Notes: generated from the letters alone by a model not told the origin. Counted from the first letter of the stretch, positions 34,280 to 43,706 are shown. The stretch: 64,000 nt of DNA from JACKAQ01 sp965227145 (GCA_965227145.1 OZ245730.1:1-64000), one strand, 5' to 3'. Numbers and translations: made by a program.

Positions 34280-34715
34280 TAAATCGCAAAAACCAAAAGA
34301 AGAACTAAACGAACTGGATGACGCTTGGGCAGATGCCTTTTCGGAAAGTCAGGAAAACGAAACCGGCGCGGTTGAAGAGCCGGAGGTTCATCACGCCCAG
34401 TTCGAGAATTTTGAAACGCCGGCCGGCATCGCCCAACAGGATGTTTCGACCCGCAAATTGGGAATGTTGCTGGACGTAATGTTGCCGGTTACTATCGAAT
34501 TGGGACGCACCCAAATGTATATCAAAAAAATTCTCGATCTGGAACGCGGCTCCATTGTGGAACTGGATAAAATGGCCGGCGAACCGGTTGATTTGTATAT
34601 CAACAATAAAAAAATGGCCGAAGGCGAAGTGGTTGTGGTGGATAAACACTTTGGTGTGCGTATCACTAACCTGATCGATCCGGCAGACAGAATCAAAAAT
34701 TTGGGCAATCCCTAA
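34269..34715 (+). CDS. fliN: Flagellar motor switch protein FliN
   Basis: A 148-residue C-ring protein with an acidic N-terminal extension of about 65 residues and a C-terminal SpoA domain: MLLDVMLPVTIELGRTQMYI, LDLERGSIVELDKMAGEPVD and GEVVVVDKHFGVRITNLID. It overlaps fliM by 11 bases and shares one base with fliO. No FliY-type phosphatase domain is present, so it is ordinary FliN. Confidence 0.96.
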   Translation: MADDKSQKPKEELNELDDAWADAFSESQENETGAVEEPEVHHAQFENFETPAGIAQQDVSTRKLGMLLDVMLPVTIELGRTQMYIKKILDLERGSIVELDKMAGEPVDLYINNKKMAEGEVVVVDKHFGVRITNLIDPADRIKNLGNP

Positions 34716-35194
34716 TGCGAGAAAAAACAACGGTTTTTGGCAAAACATTTGCCGCTTTTTCCACGGTGTTCTGGACGATTTCGACACCGCCGGACAGCAG
34801 CAATTTGCCGGTGACAACATCGCCGCCATCGATGGAAATGGGTTGGTTGTTGTTCAAAACCGTATTTTCGCTGTTGCTGATTGTCGCATTGATTATCGGG
34901 TTAGTGTATGTGTTGCGGCGATATATGGGGCAAAAAATGCCGGGAAATCTGAACCGGGATTGGTGTCAGGTGATCGCCAGAGTGCCGCTTCAGCAGAAGC
35001 AAACGCTGCTGCTGGTGAAGGTGCTGGACAAAGTGCTGCTGCTGGGCGTAACCGATATGAACATCAACACGCTCGCGGAGTTTGATGAAACGCCCGACCT
35101 GCAGCAAATGATCGACGCTGCAAATATGCCCGGAACCGGTTTCAGCAACACCCTTTTCCGGAAAATGATGCAACAAAAACTGAATCAGGAATAG
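34715..35194 (+). CDS. fliO: Flagellar biosynthetic protein FliO
   Basis: A 159-residue small membrane protein that helps FliP assemble. After a Ser/Thr/Pro-rich N-terminal segment there is one helix (about 43-66: WLLFKTVFSLLLIVALIIGL), then a FliO-type cytoplasmic domain, VIARVPLQQKQTLLLVKVLD and LLLGVTDMNINTLAEF. Its start overlaps the fliN stop by one base. FliO is poorly conserved; the call rests on this pattern and on its place before fliP. Confidence 0.88.
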   Translation: MREKTTVFGKTFAAFSTVFWTISTPPDSSNLPVTTSPPSMEMGWLLFKTVFSLLLIVALIIGLVYVLRRYMGQKMPGNLNRDWCQVIARVPLQQKQTLLLVKVLDKVLLLGVTDMNINTLAEFDETPDLQQMIDAANMPGTGFSNTLFRKMMQQKLNQE

Positions 35195-35410
35195 GCAACA
35201 GCTGATTTCCGGATTCAAAAAATAGCTGTAGAATTACAACGGGATGGTGAGAGACCCGTTTACGTTCAATCCAAACACATCTTTTTGTTGTTCGAATGAC
35301 CGGCTTGCGAAATAACACCGGCGTTTGGGCTTTTTATCTGTCGGTAGCTGCAGAAATCCGGGTGACTGTTCCGGTTCTGTTTTCCGGCGATTCGATAAAT
35401 TGGTATTAAA
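35195..35410. other. Gap inside the flagellar run (fliO-fliP)
   Basis: A 216-base stretch without a convincing gene. It has a 6-bp hairpin (AACGGG at 35238-35243 with CCCGTT at 35255-35260). Such a gap is unusual because neighbours overlap or nearly touch; it may hold an internal promoter or be eroded sequence. I recognise no known riboswitch. Confidence 0.4.
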
Positions 35411-36229
35411 ATGAGTAATATAATGTCCAAAATAGCGTTGTTTCGGCAAAATAATCCCACTTTATGGCGTTTGGGGCTGGTTTTGCTGTTCGGATTGCTG
35501 CTGTTTGGCGGCGATCTGCTCGCTCAGCAACCCGGTGGCGGCAATCAGCCGTTGCCCATCCCCAACATATCGCTGAATCTGGAAGCCAGCGAAAATCCCG
35601 AAGATTTTTCGGTGACGTTGCAGCTGGTTTTCCTGATGACCATTCTCAGTCTGGCGCCGGCGTTGTTGATTATGCTGACCTCATTTACGCGGATTATCAT
35701 CATATTTCACTTTATCCGGCAGGCGCTGGGCACCCAATCCATTCCGCCCAATCAGGTGCTCATCGGGCTGGCGCTGTTCCTCACATTTATGGTGATGACG
35801 CCAACCTGGGAAAAGGTGCACGATAACGCGCTCGCTCCTTATCTTGATAAAAAAATTTCCCAGCGCGAAGCTTTTAACGAGGCGCTGGTACCTATTCGCG
35901 AATTTTTGCTGAAAAACACTCGCGAAAAAGATCTGGCGCTGTTCGTAAAGCTGGCGGAAAACAACAAACCGGCGGATGCCAACGAGGTTTCCACGCTGAC
36001 GCTCATCCCCGCATTTGTGATTTCCGAACTGCGTGTGGCGTTTCAGATCGGCTTCATTTTATATGTCCCGTTTTTAATTATTGATATGGTGGTTGCCAGC
36101 GTCCTCATGTCTATGGGAATGATGATGTTGCCGCCAATGATGATTTCGCTGCCGTTCAAACTGCTGCTGTTTGTGCTGGTAGATGGCTGGTATCTGCTTG
36201 TTAATTCAGTAGTTAGCAGCTTTGGATAA
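35411..36229 (+). CDS. fliP: Flagellar export gate protein FliP
   Basis: A 272-residue export-apparatus protein with a cleavable signal-like N-terminus (LGLVLLFGLLLFGGDLLAQ) and FliP signatures LTSFTRIIIIFHFIRQALGT, PPNQVLIGLALFLTFMVMTP and FQIGFILYVPFLIIDMVVAS. The two nearby ATGs at 35411 and 35423 cannot be separated, as neither has a strong ribosome binding site. It forms the FliPQR export gate with the next two products. Confidence 0.96.
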   Translation: MSNIMSKIALFRQNNPTLWRLGLVLLFGLLLFGGDLLAQQPGGGNQPLPIPNISLNLEASENPEDFSVTLQLVFLMTILSLAPALLIMLTSFTRIIIIFHFIRQALGTQSIPPNQVLIGLALFLTFMVMTPTWEKVHDNALAPYLDKKISQREAFNEALVPIREFLLKNTREKDLALFVKLAENNKPADANEVSTLTLIPAFVISELRVAFQIGFILYVPFLIIDMVVASVLMSMGMMMLPPMMISLPFKLLLFVLVDGWYLLVNSVVSSFG

Positions 36230-36244
36230 GTAAAGGAGTTACGG

Positions 36245-36514
36245 ATGACAGAAGAATTAGCGGTTCAATTTTTGAACGATGCCATTTATACAACCATGCT
36301 GGTTTCCGGACCGATTTTGCTGGTTACGCTGGTGGTCGGTTTGCTCATCAGTATTTTTCAGGCGGTTACATCCATCAACGAAATGACGTTGACGTTTATC
36401 CCCAAAATTATCAGCGTGGTCATTTTGCTGTTGTTTATTCTGCCGTGGATGATCAAAGTGATGGAAACGTTTACCATCAACGTGTTTTACATGATACCGG
36501 CATTGGCGAGATAA
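36245..36514 (+). CDS. fliQ: Flagellar export gate protein FliQ
   Basis: An 89-residue protein with two membrane helices. The family signature LVTLVVGLLISIFQAVTSIN is followed by EMTLTFIPKIISVVILLL. AAAGGAG precedes the ATG. It lies 15 bases after fliP and one base before fliR, as in most flagellar loci. Confidence 0.96.
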   Translation: MTEELAVQFLNDAIYTTMLVSGPILLVTLVVGLLISIFQAVTSINEMTLTFIPKIISVVILLLFILPWMIKVMETFTINVFYMIPALAR

Positions 36515-36515
36515 A

Positions 36516-37286
36516 ATGACCCTGGTTACCGAACAGCAAATTTATCTATTCTTTTTGTTGCTGGTTCGCGCAACGGCCATGTTTGCCAGCGCGCCGGTTT
36601 TCAGCGATCGGGCTATCCCGAATATGTATAAAATCGGGTTGGGCGGATTGCTGGCAATCATCATTTTTCCCATCGCGGATGCCAAAAATTTTGATCTGAA
36701 TTTTAACCACATTTCCGCTGTGCTGCTGGTGTTTCAGGAAATCCTCACCGGTGTAACGATCGGTTTCACAATATCGCTGCTTTTTGCGGGAGTTTCTTTC
36801 GCCGGCGAATATGTCGGTTTGGATATGGGATTTACGATGGCGCAGGTTTTTGACCCCACGCTCAACCAGACTGTTTCGGTAATTGCCCGGCTCAAAAATG
36901 TTGCTGCGATATTGTTTTTCCTGATTTTAGACGGACACCATTTTTTAATTCAGGCAGTGGTTTACAGTTACGAAGTGCTGCCCATCGGCGGTTGGAAAAT
37001 ATCCGCGTTGGGCATGGACAAACTGATGAAGCTGACTGCGCAGGTGTTTGTCATCGGGATAAAAGTTGCTGCGCCGGTAATTGTGGCGCTGTTTTTAACA
37101 TCTGTGGCGATGGGCATTATTGCCCGCGCTGTGCCGCAAATGAACATCTTTTTTGTGGGTTTCCCGATCCGCATCGCCGCCGGGCTTTCCTTTATGGCGT
37201 TTGGGTTTCCCGTATTTGTTTATGTGTTCCGGGTGCTGCTCACCCAGTTTCAGGAAGATATCATTTTTTTATTGAAGGCGTTTTAA
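36516..37286 (+). CDS. fliR: Flagellar export gate protein FliR
   Basis: A 256-residue membrane protein with about six to eight helices. Family features are FLLLVRATAMFASAPVFSDR, the GVTIGFTISLLFAGVSFAGE segment, MGFTMAQVFDP and the C-terminal VGFPIRIAAGLSFMAFGFPV. It is directly followed by flhB with no gap. Confidence 0.95.
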   Translation: MTLVTEQQIYLFFLLLVRATAMFASAPVFSDRAIPNMYKIGLGGLLAIIIFPIADAKNFDLNFNHISAVLLVFQEILTGVTIGFTISLLFAGVSFAGEYVGLDMGFTMAQVFDPTLNQTVSVIARLKNVAAILFFLILDGHHFLIQAVVYSYEVLPIGGWKISALGMDKLMKLTAQVFVIGIKVAAPVIVALFLTSVAMGIIARAVPQMNIFFVGFPIRIAAGLSFMAFGFPVFVYVFRVLLTQFQEDIIFLLKAF

Positions 37287-38360
37287 ATGGCAGACGACAG
37301 TTTTCAGGAAAAGACAGAGGAACCTACTCCCAAGCGACTCACTGAGTCGCGGGAGAAAGGTAATGTTCCAAAAAGTATGGAGGTCAACTCGGCGATGGCG
37401 CTGTTGTTGGGCACCATGCTGTTGTATGTTTCCGGAAATTCATTTGTCGGGATTCTGAAAAGCATTTATTACCGCATTTACAGCGGCGGCTATCTGGTGG
37501 AACTCACCGTCCCTGACGTTTACAGCTATCTGGTGGAAGGTTTGAGCACTATCGGCGTTACCACGCTGCTGTTTATGGCTGGTTTGATGGTTATCGGGAT
37601 TGCTGCAAATCTGTTGCAGGTCGGTTTTTTGTTCACTTTCGAACCACTCAAACCGAAAGCAGAAAAATTTAATATTCTCAAAGGCATCAAGAAAACCTTT
37701 TTCTCGAAGCGTTCTTTGGAAGAATTAGTAAAGAATTTGCTAAAATTAACGATAGTCGTATTAATCGGGTACTATGCTTTGATGGATTATCGGGATGATC
37801 TGCTGCCATTGATGGATCAGGAGATCAGCCAAATTGCCGGGTTGATGATTAGCGCGGCATTACGGATCACCTTCAAAATTTCTCTGGGATTGCTGCTGAT
37901 TGCCGCAGCAGACTACGCTTTTCAGCGTTACGATTACATGAGTAACCTGAAAATGAGCAAGCAGGAAATCAAAGATGAGCAGAAGCAGATGGAAGGGGAT
38001 CCGAAAATCAAATCCCGGATTCGCGCCATGCAAATGCAAATGTCCCGCAATCGCATGATGCAGGAAGTTTCCACAGCGGACGTGGTAATCACTAACCCAA
38101 CACACTATGCCGTAGCGTTGAAATACGACTCCGGAAAGATGGGCGCACCGAGGCTCATCGCGAAAGGGCGCAATCACATTGCCTTCAAAATTCGCGAAAT
38201 CGCCGAAGAAAACAACATTCCCATTGTCGAAGATCCGCCACTGGCACGCGCGCTGTACAAAAGCGTAGAGCTGAACCAGGAAGTACCGGCGGAATTTTTC
38301 CAGACCGTTGCAGAAGTGTTGGCGCATGTTTATCGCATGAAAAACAAGCGTTTAAGTTAA
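37287..38360 (+). CDS. flhB: Flagellar export switch protein FlhB
   Basis: A 357-residue export-apparatus protein with four membrane helices in the first 210 residues and a cytoplasmic domain with the self-cleavage site NPTH (Asn270-Pro271) in VVITNPTHYAVALKYD. The N-terminus EKTEEPTPKRLTESREKGNV is characteristic. Together with FliK it controls the switch from hook to filament export. The start codon follows the fliR stop at once. Confidence 0.97.
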   Translation: MADDSFQEKTEEPTPKRLTESREKGNVPKSMEVNSAMALLLGTMLLYVSGNSFVGILKSIYYRIYSGGYLVELTVPDVYSYLVEGLSTIGVTTLLFMAGLMVIGIAANLLQVGFLFTFEPLKPKAEKFNILKGIKKTFFSKRSLEELVKNLLKLTIVVLIGYYALMDYRDDLLPLMDQEISQIAGLMISAALRITFKISLGLLLIAAADYAFQRYDYMSNLKMSKQEIKDEQKQMEGDPKIKSRIRAMQMQMSRNRMMQEVSTADVVITNPTHYAVALKYDSGKMGAPRLIAKGRNHIAFKIREIAEENNIPIVEDPPLARALYKSVELNQEVPAEFFQTVAEVLAHVYRMKNKRLS

Positions 38361-38416
38361 CGCACCAAACAGACAAGCTGTCTGTAAATATTTATAAATA
38401 AGGATGTTACACAGAC

Positions 38417-40471
38417 GTGGTAAAACGAAATACAGATATATTATTAGCCGTAGGCATCATCCTGATTTTGGCAGTTATGATTATTCCGCTGCCAACAATC
38501 ATATTGGATGTGCTGCTGGCAATCAACATTTCGGCGGCGCTGGTGCTGCTGATGGTTTCGTTGTATCTGGTCAATCCGCTGGAAATTTCCGTATTCCCGA
38601 GTCTGTTGCTCATTTTAACGTTGTTCCGGTTATCGCTAAACCTGGCATCCACCCGGCTGATTCTCGGCGAAGCATACGCGGGGGAAATTATCCGGGCGTT
38701 TGGCAGTTTTGTGGTAAAAGGCAATTACGTCGTCGGATTTATCATCTTTTTAATTTTGGTGATTATCCAGTTTGTGGTCATCGTAAAAGGTTCCGGTCGT
38801 ATCGCAGAAGTTGGCGCACGATTTACATTGGACGCGATGCCCGGAAAACAAATGAGCATCGATGCGGATTTGAACGCCGGTATCATCACCGAAGACGAAG
38901 CGCGTCACCGCCGCATCCAGATTTCCCGCGAAGCGGATTTTTACGGCGCGATGGACGGTGCCAGTAAATTTGTAAAAGGGGATGCCGTTGCGGGATTGAT
39001 TATCACATCCATCAACCTGGTTGCGGGATTGATTATCGGGATGGCTCAATTGGGCATGAGTGCCGGGCAGGCGCTGCAAACCTACAGCCTGCTAACCATC
39101 GGCGACGGATTGGTTTCGCAAATTCCCGCATTGCTCATTTCGACCTCTGCCGGTATTGTGGTTACCCGCGCCGCCAGTGACGAAAATTTGGGCAGCGATT
39201 TGCGCACCCAGCTGTTCGGGAATCCCAAAGCGTTGTACATCACATCGGTAACGCTGTTGCTGTTCGGATTTACGCCGGGATTACCAACAATTCCGTTTTT
39301 GGTTATCGCATTCGTATTGGGATTGATTGCTTACAACATGCGTAAAATTCAACCGGAGAGAGAAACCGCTGTTATCGAAATGCCGGAAAATCGCGATGCC
39401 TTGCCCGCGCCATCCGAAGAAATTGAAAATATTCTGCAGGTCGATCCGCTGGAATTGGAAATTGGTTACAACCTGATCGGTTTAGTGGATACCGAACAGG
39501 GCGGCGATCTGTTCGACAGAATTACCTCCATGCGCAAACAGATTGCGCTGGAAGTGGGCATCATCGTCCCGCCGATTCGCGTACGGGATAATCTTTTGCT
39601 CAATCCGGATCAGTATTCGGTAAAGGTGCGCGGGAACGAAATCGCCACCAACGAAATTGTGATGGATCGATTGCTGGCGATGAATCCCGGGCATGTCGAA
39701 AAAGCTATCGAAGGTATCGAAACCATCGAGCCGGCGTTCGGATTGCCGGCGGTGTGGATCGAGCATAAATTCCGTCACGAAGCGGAAATCGCCGGTTATA
39801 CTGTGGTTGAGCCATCCGCAATTATGGCAACCCACCTGATGGAATTGATCCGCAAAAATGCGGACAAACTGCTGGGTCGCCAGGAAGTGAAAAAATTGCT
39901 GGATAATCTCAAAAAAGATTATTCCGCGGTGGTGGAAGAGTTGGTGCCGGATCAGCTCAGCATCGGCGCTATTCAGAAAGTATTGCAGAATTTGCTGAAA
40001 GAAGATTTGCCGATTCGCGATTTGGTGACCATTCTGGAAACCCTCGCCGATTATTCCGGCATGACCAAAAATGTGGAAGTGCTGACGGAATATGTCCGTT
40101 ACGCCATGTCCGATACCATCGCGAAGCTGTATATGGATGAGCAGGGCGTGATTCATGCGATGACATTGGATCCGAAAATTGAGCAATTGATCACAAACAC
40201 ATTACAGAAACAGAAGCAAGTTAACAATAACACCCTTGGACTCCCGCCTGCGGTTATTCAGCAGCTCTATCGCAGTATGGCGGAAAATATCGAGAATGTG
40301 AGCGCACTTGGCTATTCACCGGTTGTCATCTGTTCGCCCACCATTCGCGCATATTTCCACAAGTTGCTGGAAGCAACTTTCCCAAATATCGCGGTAATCT
40401 CATTCGGAGAGTTGCCGCCTGATGTCCAAATTGAGTCGATTGGTAAGGTGAGGATAGGAAATGAAGATTAA
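38417..40471 (+). CDS. flhA: Flagellar export protein FlhA
   Basis: A 684-residue export-apparatus protein. The N-terminal half has about eight helices and FHIPEP-family motifs (SLYLVNPLEISVFPSLLLIL, FRLSLNLASTRLIL, the FHIPEP loop RFTLDAMPGKQMSIDADLNA). The C-terminal cytoplasmic half binds export chaperones. The start is GTG at 38417 with only a distant AAGGA. Its end overlaps the start of flhF by 11 bases. Confidence 0.97.
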   Translation: MVKRNTDILLAVGIILILAVMIIPLPTIILDVLLAINISAALVLLMVSLYLVNPLEISVFPSLLLILTLFRLSLNLASTRLILGEAYAGEIIRAFGSFVVKGNYVVGFIIFLILVIIQFVVIVKGSGRIAEVGARFTLDAMPGKQMSIDADLNAGIITEDEARHRRIQISREADFYGAMDGASKFVKGDAVAGLIITSINLVAGLIIGMAQLGMSAGQALQTYSLLTIGDGLVSQIPALLISTSAGIVVTRAASDENLGSDLRTQLFGNPKALYITSVTLLLFGFTPGLPTIPFLVIAFVLGLIAYNMRKIQPERETAVIEMPENRDALPAPSEEIENILQVDPLELEIGYNLIGLVDTEQGGDLFDRITSMRKQIALEVGIIVPPIRVRDNLLLNPDQYSVKVRGNEIATNEIVMDRLLAMNPGHVEKAIEGIETIEPAFGLPAVWIEHKFRHEAEIAGYTVVEPSAIMATHLMELIRKNADKLLGRQEVKKLLDNLKKDYSAVVEELVPDQLSIGAIQKVLQNLLKEDLPIRDLVTILETLADYSGMTKNVEVLTEYVRYAMSDTIAKLYMDEQGVIHAMTLDPKIEQLITNTLQKQKQVNNNTLGLPPAVIQQLYRSMAENIENVSALGYSPVVICSPTIRAYFHKLLEATFPNIAVISFGELPPDVQIESIGKVRIGNED

Positions 40472-41702
40472 GAAGTACACGGGAAAAACGTTCAAGGAAG
40501 CGTTTAACGACATGAAAAGTGAATTGGGCGAAGATGCAATTATCCTCAATTCCAAAAAGGTCAAAAAAGGCGGTTCCTTTGATTTTCTCGGCGGGAAAGA
40601 ATTTTACGAAATAACTGCGGCGATCGACACGCCATCGAATATTACCCAGCGTACCGGCGTCATTAATAACACGCCGAAAACGCCCGGATATGTGTATTCG
40701 CGTCCCAAGCCTGCGGAACCGGAAACACCTGTAGAAAAAGAGCGCGTTGAGAAAGTGGAAGTGATGGACACCATTCGTTCGTCCATCAGCGAGCAGCGCA
40801 TCGCCCAGCAAATGACGCACCTGCAGGACCTCACCGGCGAAGTTCAGGACATGAAAAAGGTGTTGGAGCAACTCAGCGAGTTTGTGAAATATAGCCGCAT
40901 GCCCGCGTTGCCGCAGGTTTTCAAAATGGCGCTCAAACGCCTGCTGGAAAACGAAGTGCACGAAGAACTTGCCAAAGCGATAGTGCAAACCGCATACGCC
41001 CGCACCGAGCCCAAAAATTACAACAACACCCGCATGGTGCTGGAAACTATTTTTTCGCTGTTGCGGCAGATGATCCGGGTTGCGCCGCCGTTGGAAAAAC
41101 TCAATCGCAAACCGTATGTCGTGGTTCTCGTCGGTCCCACCGGTGTTGGGAAAACCACAACTATCGCAAAAATTGCCGCAAATATGAAGCTGCTGCACAA
41201 ACGCGATGTAGCGCTTATTTCGGCGGATACGTATCGCATCGCGGCGATAGAGCAACTGCAAACCTTTGCGAATATTGCCACCATCCCGATGAGCGTCGTT
41301 TACAGCCCGTCGGAAATGCAGAAATCCGTTTTCAAATATCGCGAAAAAAGCCTCATTTTGATTGACACCGTCGGTCGCAGCCCCAAAAATGCCGAACAAC
41401 TGGCAGATTTACAGCGGTTTGTGGATGCCGCCGAACCCAACGAAGTGCATCTGGTAATGAGCCTTACATCCAGCTCCAAAACCATGATGGAAATTGCCGA
41501 TAAATTTAAACCGCTCCGCCCCAACCGCTTAATTTTCACCAAATCGGACGAAGCAACCGGTCCCGGCGTGATGCTAAACGTGCTGTATAAACAACAAATT
41601 CCGGTATCATATCTGACAACCGGGCAAGTTGTGCCGAACGATATTGTTCCGGCAAATCATGCCAGCATCGCAAAACTTGTATATAAAGGAGGTTTGGATT
41701 GA
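40461..41702 (+). CDS. flhF: Flagellar biosynthesis GTPase FlhF
   Basis: A 413-residue SRP-type GTPase that sets the place and number of polar flagella. The N-terminal B domain (MKIKKYTGKTFKEAFNDMKS, LGEDAIILNSKKV) is followed by a linker, an N domain and a G domain with the P-loop GPTGVGKTTT (225-234), ISADTYRIAAIEQLQTFA and LIDTVGRSP. It overlaps flhA by 11 bases and flhG by four. The flhF-flhG pair suggests polar or number-controlled flagella. Confidence 0.96.
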   Translation: MKIKKYTGKTFKEAFNDMKSELGEDAIILNSKKVKKGGSFDFLGGKEFYEITAAIDTPSNITQRTGVINNTPKTPGYVYSRPKPAEPETPVEKERVEKVEVMDTIRSSISEQRIAQQMTHLQDLTGEVQDMKKVLEQLSEFVKYSRMPALPQVFKMALKRLLENEVHEELAKAIVQTAYARTEPKNYNNTRMVLETIFSLLRQMIRVAPPLEKLNRKPYVVVLVGPTGVGKTTTIAKIAANMKLLHKRDVALISADTYRIAAIEQLQTFANIATIPMSVVYSPSEMQKSVFKYREKSLILIDTVGRSPKNAEQLADLQRFVDAAEPNEVHLVMSLTSSSKTMMEIADKFKPLRPNRLIFTKSDEATGPGVMLNVLYKQQIPVSYLTTGQVVPNDIVPANHASIAKLVYKGGLD

Positions 41703-42586
41703 TGAACGACCAGGCCTTTCAATTACGTGATATGAGCCGCAAATATCGGGATGAGCAGGATAATACCCAGGAACAGGCTGCTGGCGCGAACGCCCGCGAG
41801 AATCGCCTTAAAATCGTTTTAGGCAGCGGAAAAGGCGGCGTTGGCAAAAGTGTGCTGGCCATCCAGCTTGGGCAGGCATTTGGCAGTCTTGGCAAAAAAG
41901 TGCTGGTGGTGGATGCAAATCCGTACTCGCCATCGCTGCATATTTTGACCAACACGCATGCGGAAATCACCGTTCACGATTTGCTCAGTTACAGCCACCA
42001 GCCGGAAAAACTGCAGCTTCCGGAAATTGCCCCGAATGTGGATTTGCTCTCCGGCGCTGCGCCATCCAGCCAGGAAACGTATATCGGCTCCACCAATGCC
42101 GCATACTTTCTGGAAGCACTGGCGCCACACACGGCTCGCTACAATTGTATTATTTATGATACCCATACCGGGTTGGATGATTGGAATCTGGCAATAATGG
42201 AAGCATGCACTGACGTATTTCTCGTCACTTTGACGGAACCTGCTTCAATTATCGATACATATTCTTATATGAAATCGGCACTTCAGCATATTTCTACAGA
42301 AAATTTTTGGCTTTTAATCAGCCAAACGCTCAATCCGCAAAGTGGCAATGAAGCGCAGGATAAATTGAATCTGGCTTTGGATCACTTTCTTTCCTACCAA
42401 ATTCCGTTGCTGGGTGCCGTTCCGTTCGAGTATGATTTAAAATCTGCGATCGATATTCAAGCGCCTTTTTGGGAAAAAAAGCATTCCGGCGAAGCCGGTG
42501 AATCGATCGAACTCATTGTAAAACAATATCTTACAAAAGTGGGTGCTTTGGCAGCCACTTCAAAAACCCGTGAGGTTATTTTATGA
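41699..42586 (+). CDS. flhG: FlhG/YlxH MinD-like ATPase
   Basis: A 295-residue MinD/ParA-type ATPase that limits flagellar number together with FlhF. The deviant Walker A motif is KGGVGKS (45-51), followed by KVLVVDANPYSPSLHIL. The N-terminal DQAFQLRDMSRKYRDEQ resembles the FlhF-activating DQAxxLR helix. A hydrophobic, charged C-terminal helix is a likely membrane-targeting segment. It overlaps flhF and the next gene by four bases each. Confidence 0.92.
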   Translation: MMNDQAFQLRDMSRKYRDEQDNTQEQAAGANARENRLKIVLGSGKGGVGKSVLAIQLGQAFGSLGKKVLVVDANPYSPSLHILTNTHAEITVHDLLSYSHQPEKLQLPEIAPNVDLLSGAAPSSQETYIGSTNAAYFLEALAPHTARYNCIIYDTHTGLDDWNLAIMEACTDVFLVTLTEPASIIDTYSYMKSALQHISTENFWLLISQTLNPQSGNEAQDKLNLALDHFLSYQIPLLGAVPFEYDLKSAIDIQAPFWEKKHSGEAGESIELIVKQYLTKVGALAATSKTREVIL

Positions 42587-42840
42587 AAAAGCTGCCGATC
42601 AAGTTGACGTTATTAATTTTTCTGTTAGCGTTGCTATCGGGGTTTTATCTGAAAATCCCCATGATGGAAAATTTTATCCGTGCTTTCATCGTCTACGTGA
42701 TTTTTTCGGTACTGATTTTGCTTGTATATATTTTGCACAACCAAAGTGCCTACAACATGCTGAAGTCGGAGTTGAACAAACAGCATCAGGCACCTAAAAA
42801 AGGTGCAGAAAAATCGGTAACCGGAGAATCAACCAAATAA
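42583..42840 (+). CDS. Small two-helix membrane protein between flhG and fliA
   Basis: An 85-residue protein with two hydrophobic segments (LTLLIFLLALLSGFYL and FIRAFIVYVIFSVLILLVYI) and a Lys-rich tail. It overlaps the flhG stop by four bases (ATGA type), so it is translated with it, and ends 15 bases before fliA. I do not recognise the family. Its tight coupling suggests a role in flagellar placement or regulation, for example as a membrane partner of FlhG; this is inference only. Confidence 0.75.
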   Translation: MKKLPIKLTLLIFLLALLSGFYLKIPMMENFIRAFIVYVIFSVLILLVYILHNQSAYNMLKSELNKQHQAPKKGAEKSVTGESTK

Positions 42841-42855
42841 TTTGAGAGGGAGTCG

Positions 42856-43626
42856 ATGAAAGCTCAAGTACAAGTCGCAAATGCAGAGCCAACCTGGGAA
42901 GCATATTTTGAGTCGAAAGAAGCAGGGATGCGTGACGCACTCATGGTTAAATATCTTGGCCTGGTACACTATGTGGTCAATAAATTGTTCAAATCAATGC
43001 CGAGCAACGTGGACAGGGAAGACCTTGTGAATATCGGTGTACTGGGTTTAAGCGAAGCGTTGGATCGTTACAATCCGTATTTTGGGATTAAATTTGAGAC
43101 TTATGCGATTCCCCGCATCCGCGGTGCGATCATTGATGAACTGCGCAAACAAGACTGGATTCCTCGTTCGTTGCGTTCTAAGTCTAATAAAATCAAAAAG
43201 ATAATGGAAGAGCTTGAGCAAGCTTGCCGTGGCGATGTGAACGATAAAACGGTTGCCGGGCACCTCGGAATCTCGGAATCCGAATATCAGCACTGGCAGT
43301 CGCAACTGAATTCAACATCCATGATTTCTCTTGATAAACCGAACCCGAATTTTGATGATCACAATTTGTACGAAGCTATCGAAGATGTTACTTCTACCAA
43401 TCCGCTGGAAAATATCGAAGACGACGAACAGCGTGCATTACTGGTTAAAGTGATCAAAAAATTACCCGAAAAATCTCGCCTTGCTGTTCAATTATATTAT
43501 TACGAACAACTCACATTCAAAGAAATTGGCAAGATTCTGAACGTATCTGAATCCCGTATTTCCCAAATTCACTCCGAAACGATCGATCGGTTGAAGCGTT
43601 TGATTGTTCGTGAATATGAAGATTGA
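42856..43626 (+). CDS. fliA: Flagellar sigma factor sigma-28
   Basis: A 256-residue sigma-70 family factor of the FliA/WhiG type. Region 2 is DREDLVNIGVLGLSEALDRY with KFETYAIPRIRGAIIDELRK and QDWIPRSLR; region 4 is LAVQLYYYEQLTFKEIGKIL and VSESRISQIHSETIDRLK. GAGAGGG precedes the ATG. It would direct late flagellar and chemotaxis genes from promoters such as the one at 46328-46354. No anti-sigma factor FlgM is visible in the window. Confidence 0.95.
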   Translation: MKAQVQVANAEPTWEAYFESKEAGMRDALMVKYLGLVHYVVNKLFKSMPSNVDREDLVNIGVLGLSEALDRYNPYFGIKFETYAIPRIRGAIIDELRKQDWIPRSLRSKSNKIKKIMEELEQACRGDVNDKTVAGHLGISESEYQHWQSQLNSTSMISLDKPNPNFDDHNLYEAIEDVTSTNPLENIEDDEQRALLVKVIKKLPEKSRLAVQLYYYEQLTFKEIGKILNVSESRISQIHSETIDRLKRLIVREYED

Positions 43627-43677
43627 TGCCAAAAAGTGTATAAAATATCAACACTAAATGTTTGAATATCCGACAAA

Positions 43678-43706
43678 TTATCGGCAGCAAGGGTTGTAAA
43701 ACTTTA
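43678..43706 (-). promoter_or_regulatory. Sigma-28-like boxes on the minus strand after fliA
   Basis: Reading the minus strand, TAAAGTTT (43699-43706) and GCCGATAA (43678-43685) are exact copies of both sigma-28 boxes. The spacer is 13 bases, two longer than usual. The site would transcribe antisense to fliA. Because of the spacing its function is doubtful. Confidence 0.3.

Noticed and set aside
35234..35460. Minus-strand frames in the fliO-fliP gap
   Set aside because: Two overlapping short frames with no domain signs, against the direction of the flagellar operon.
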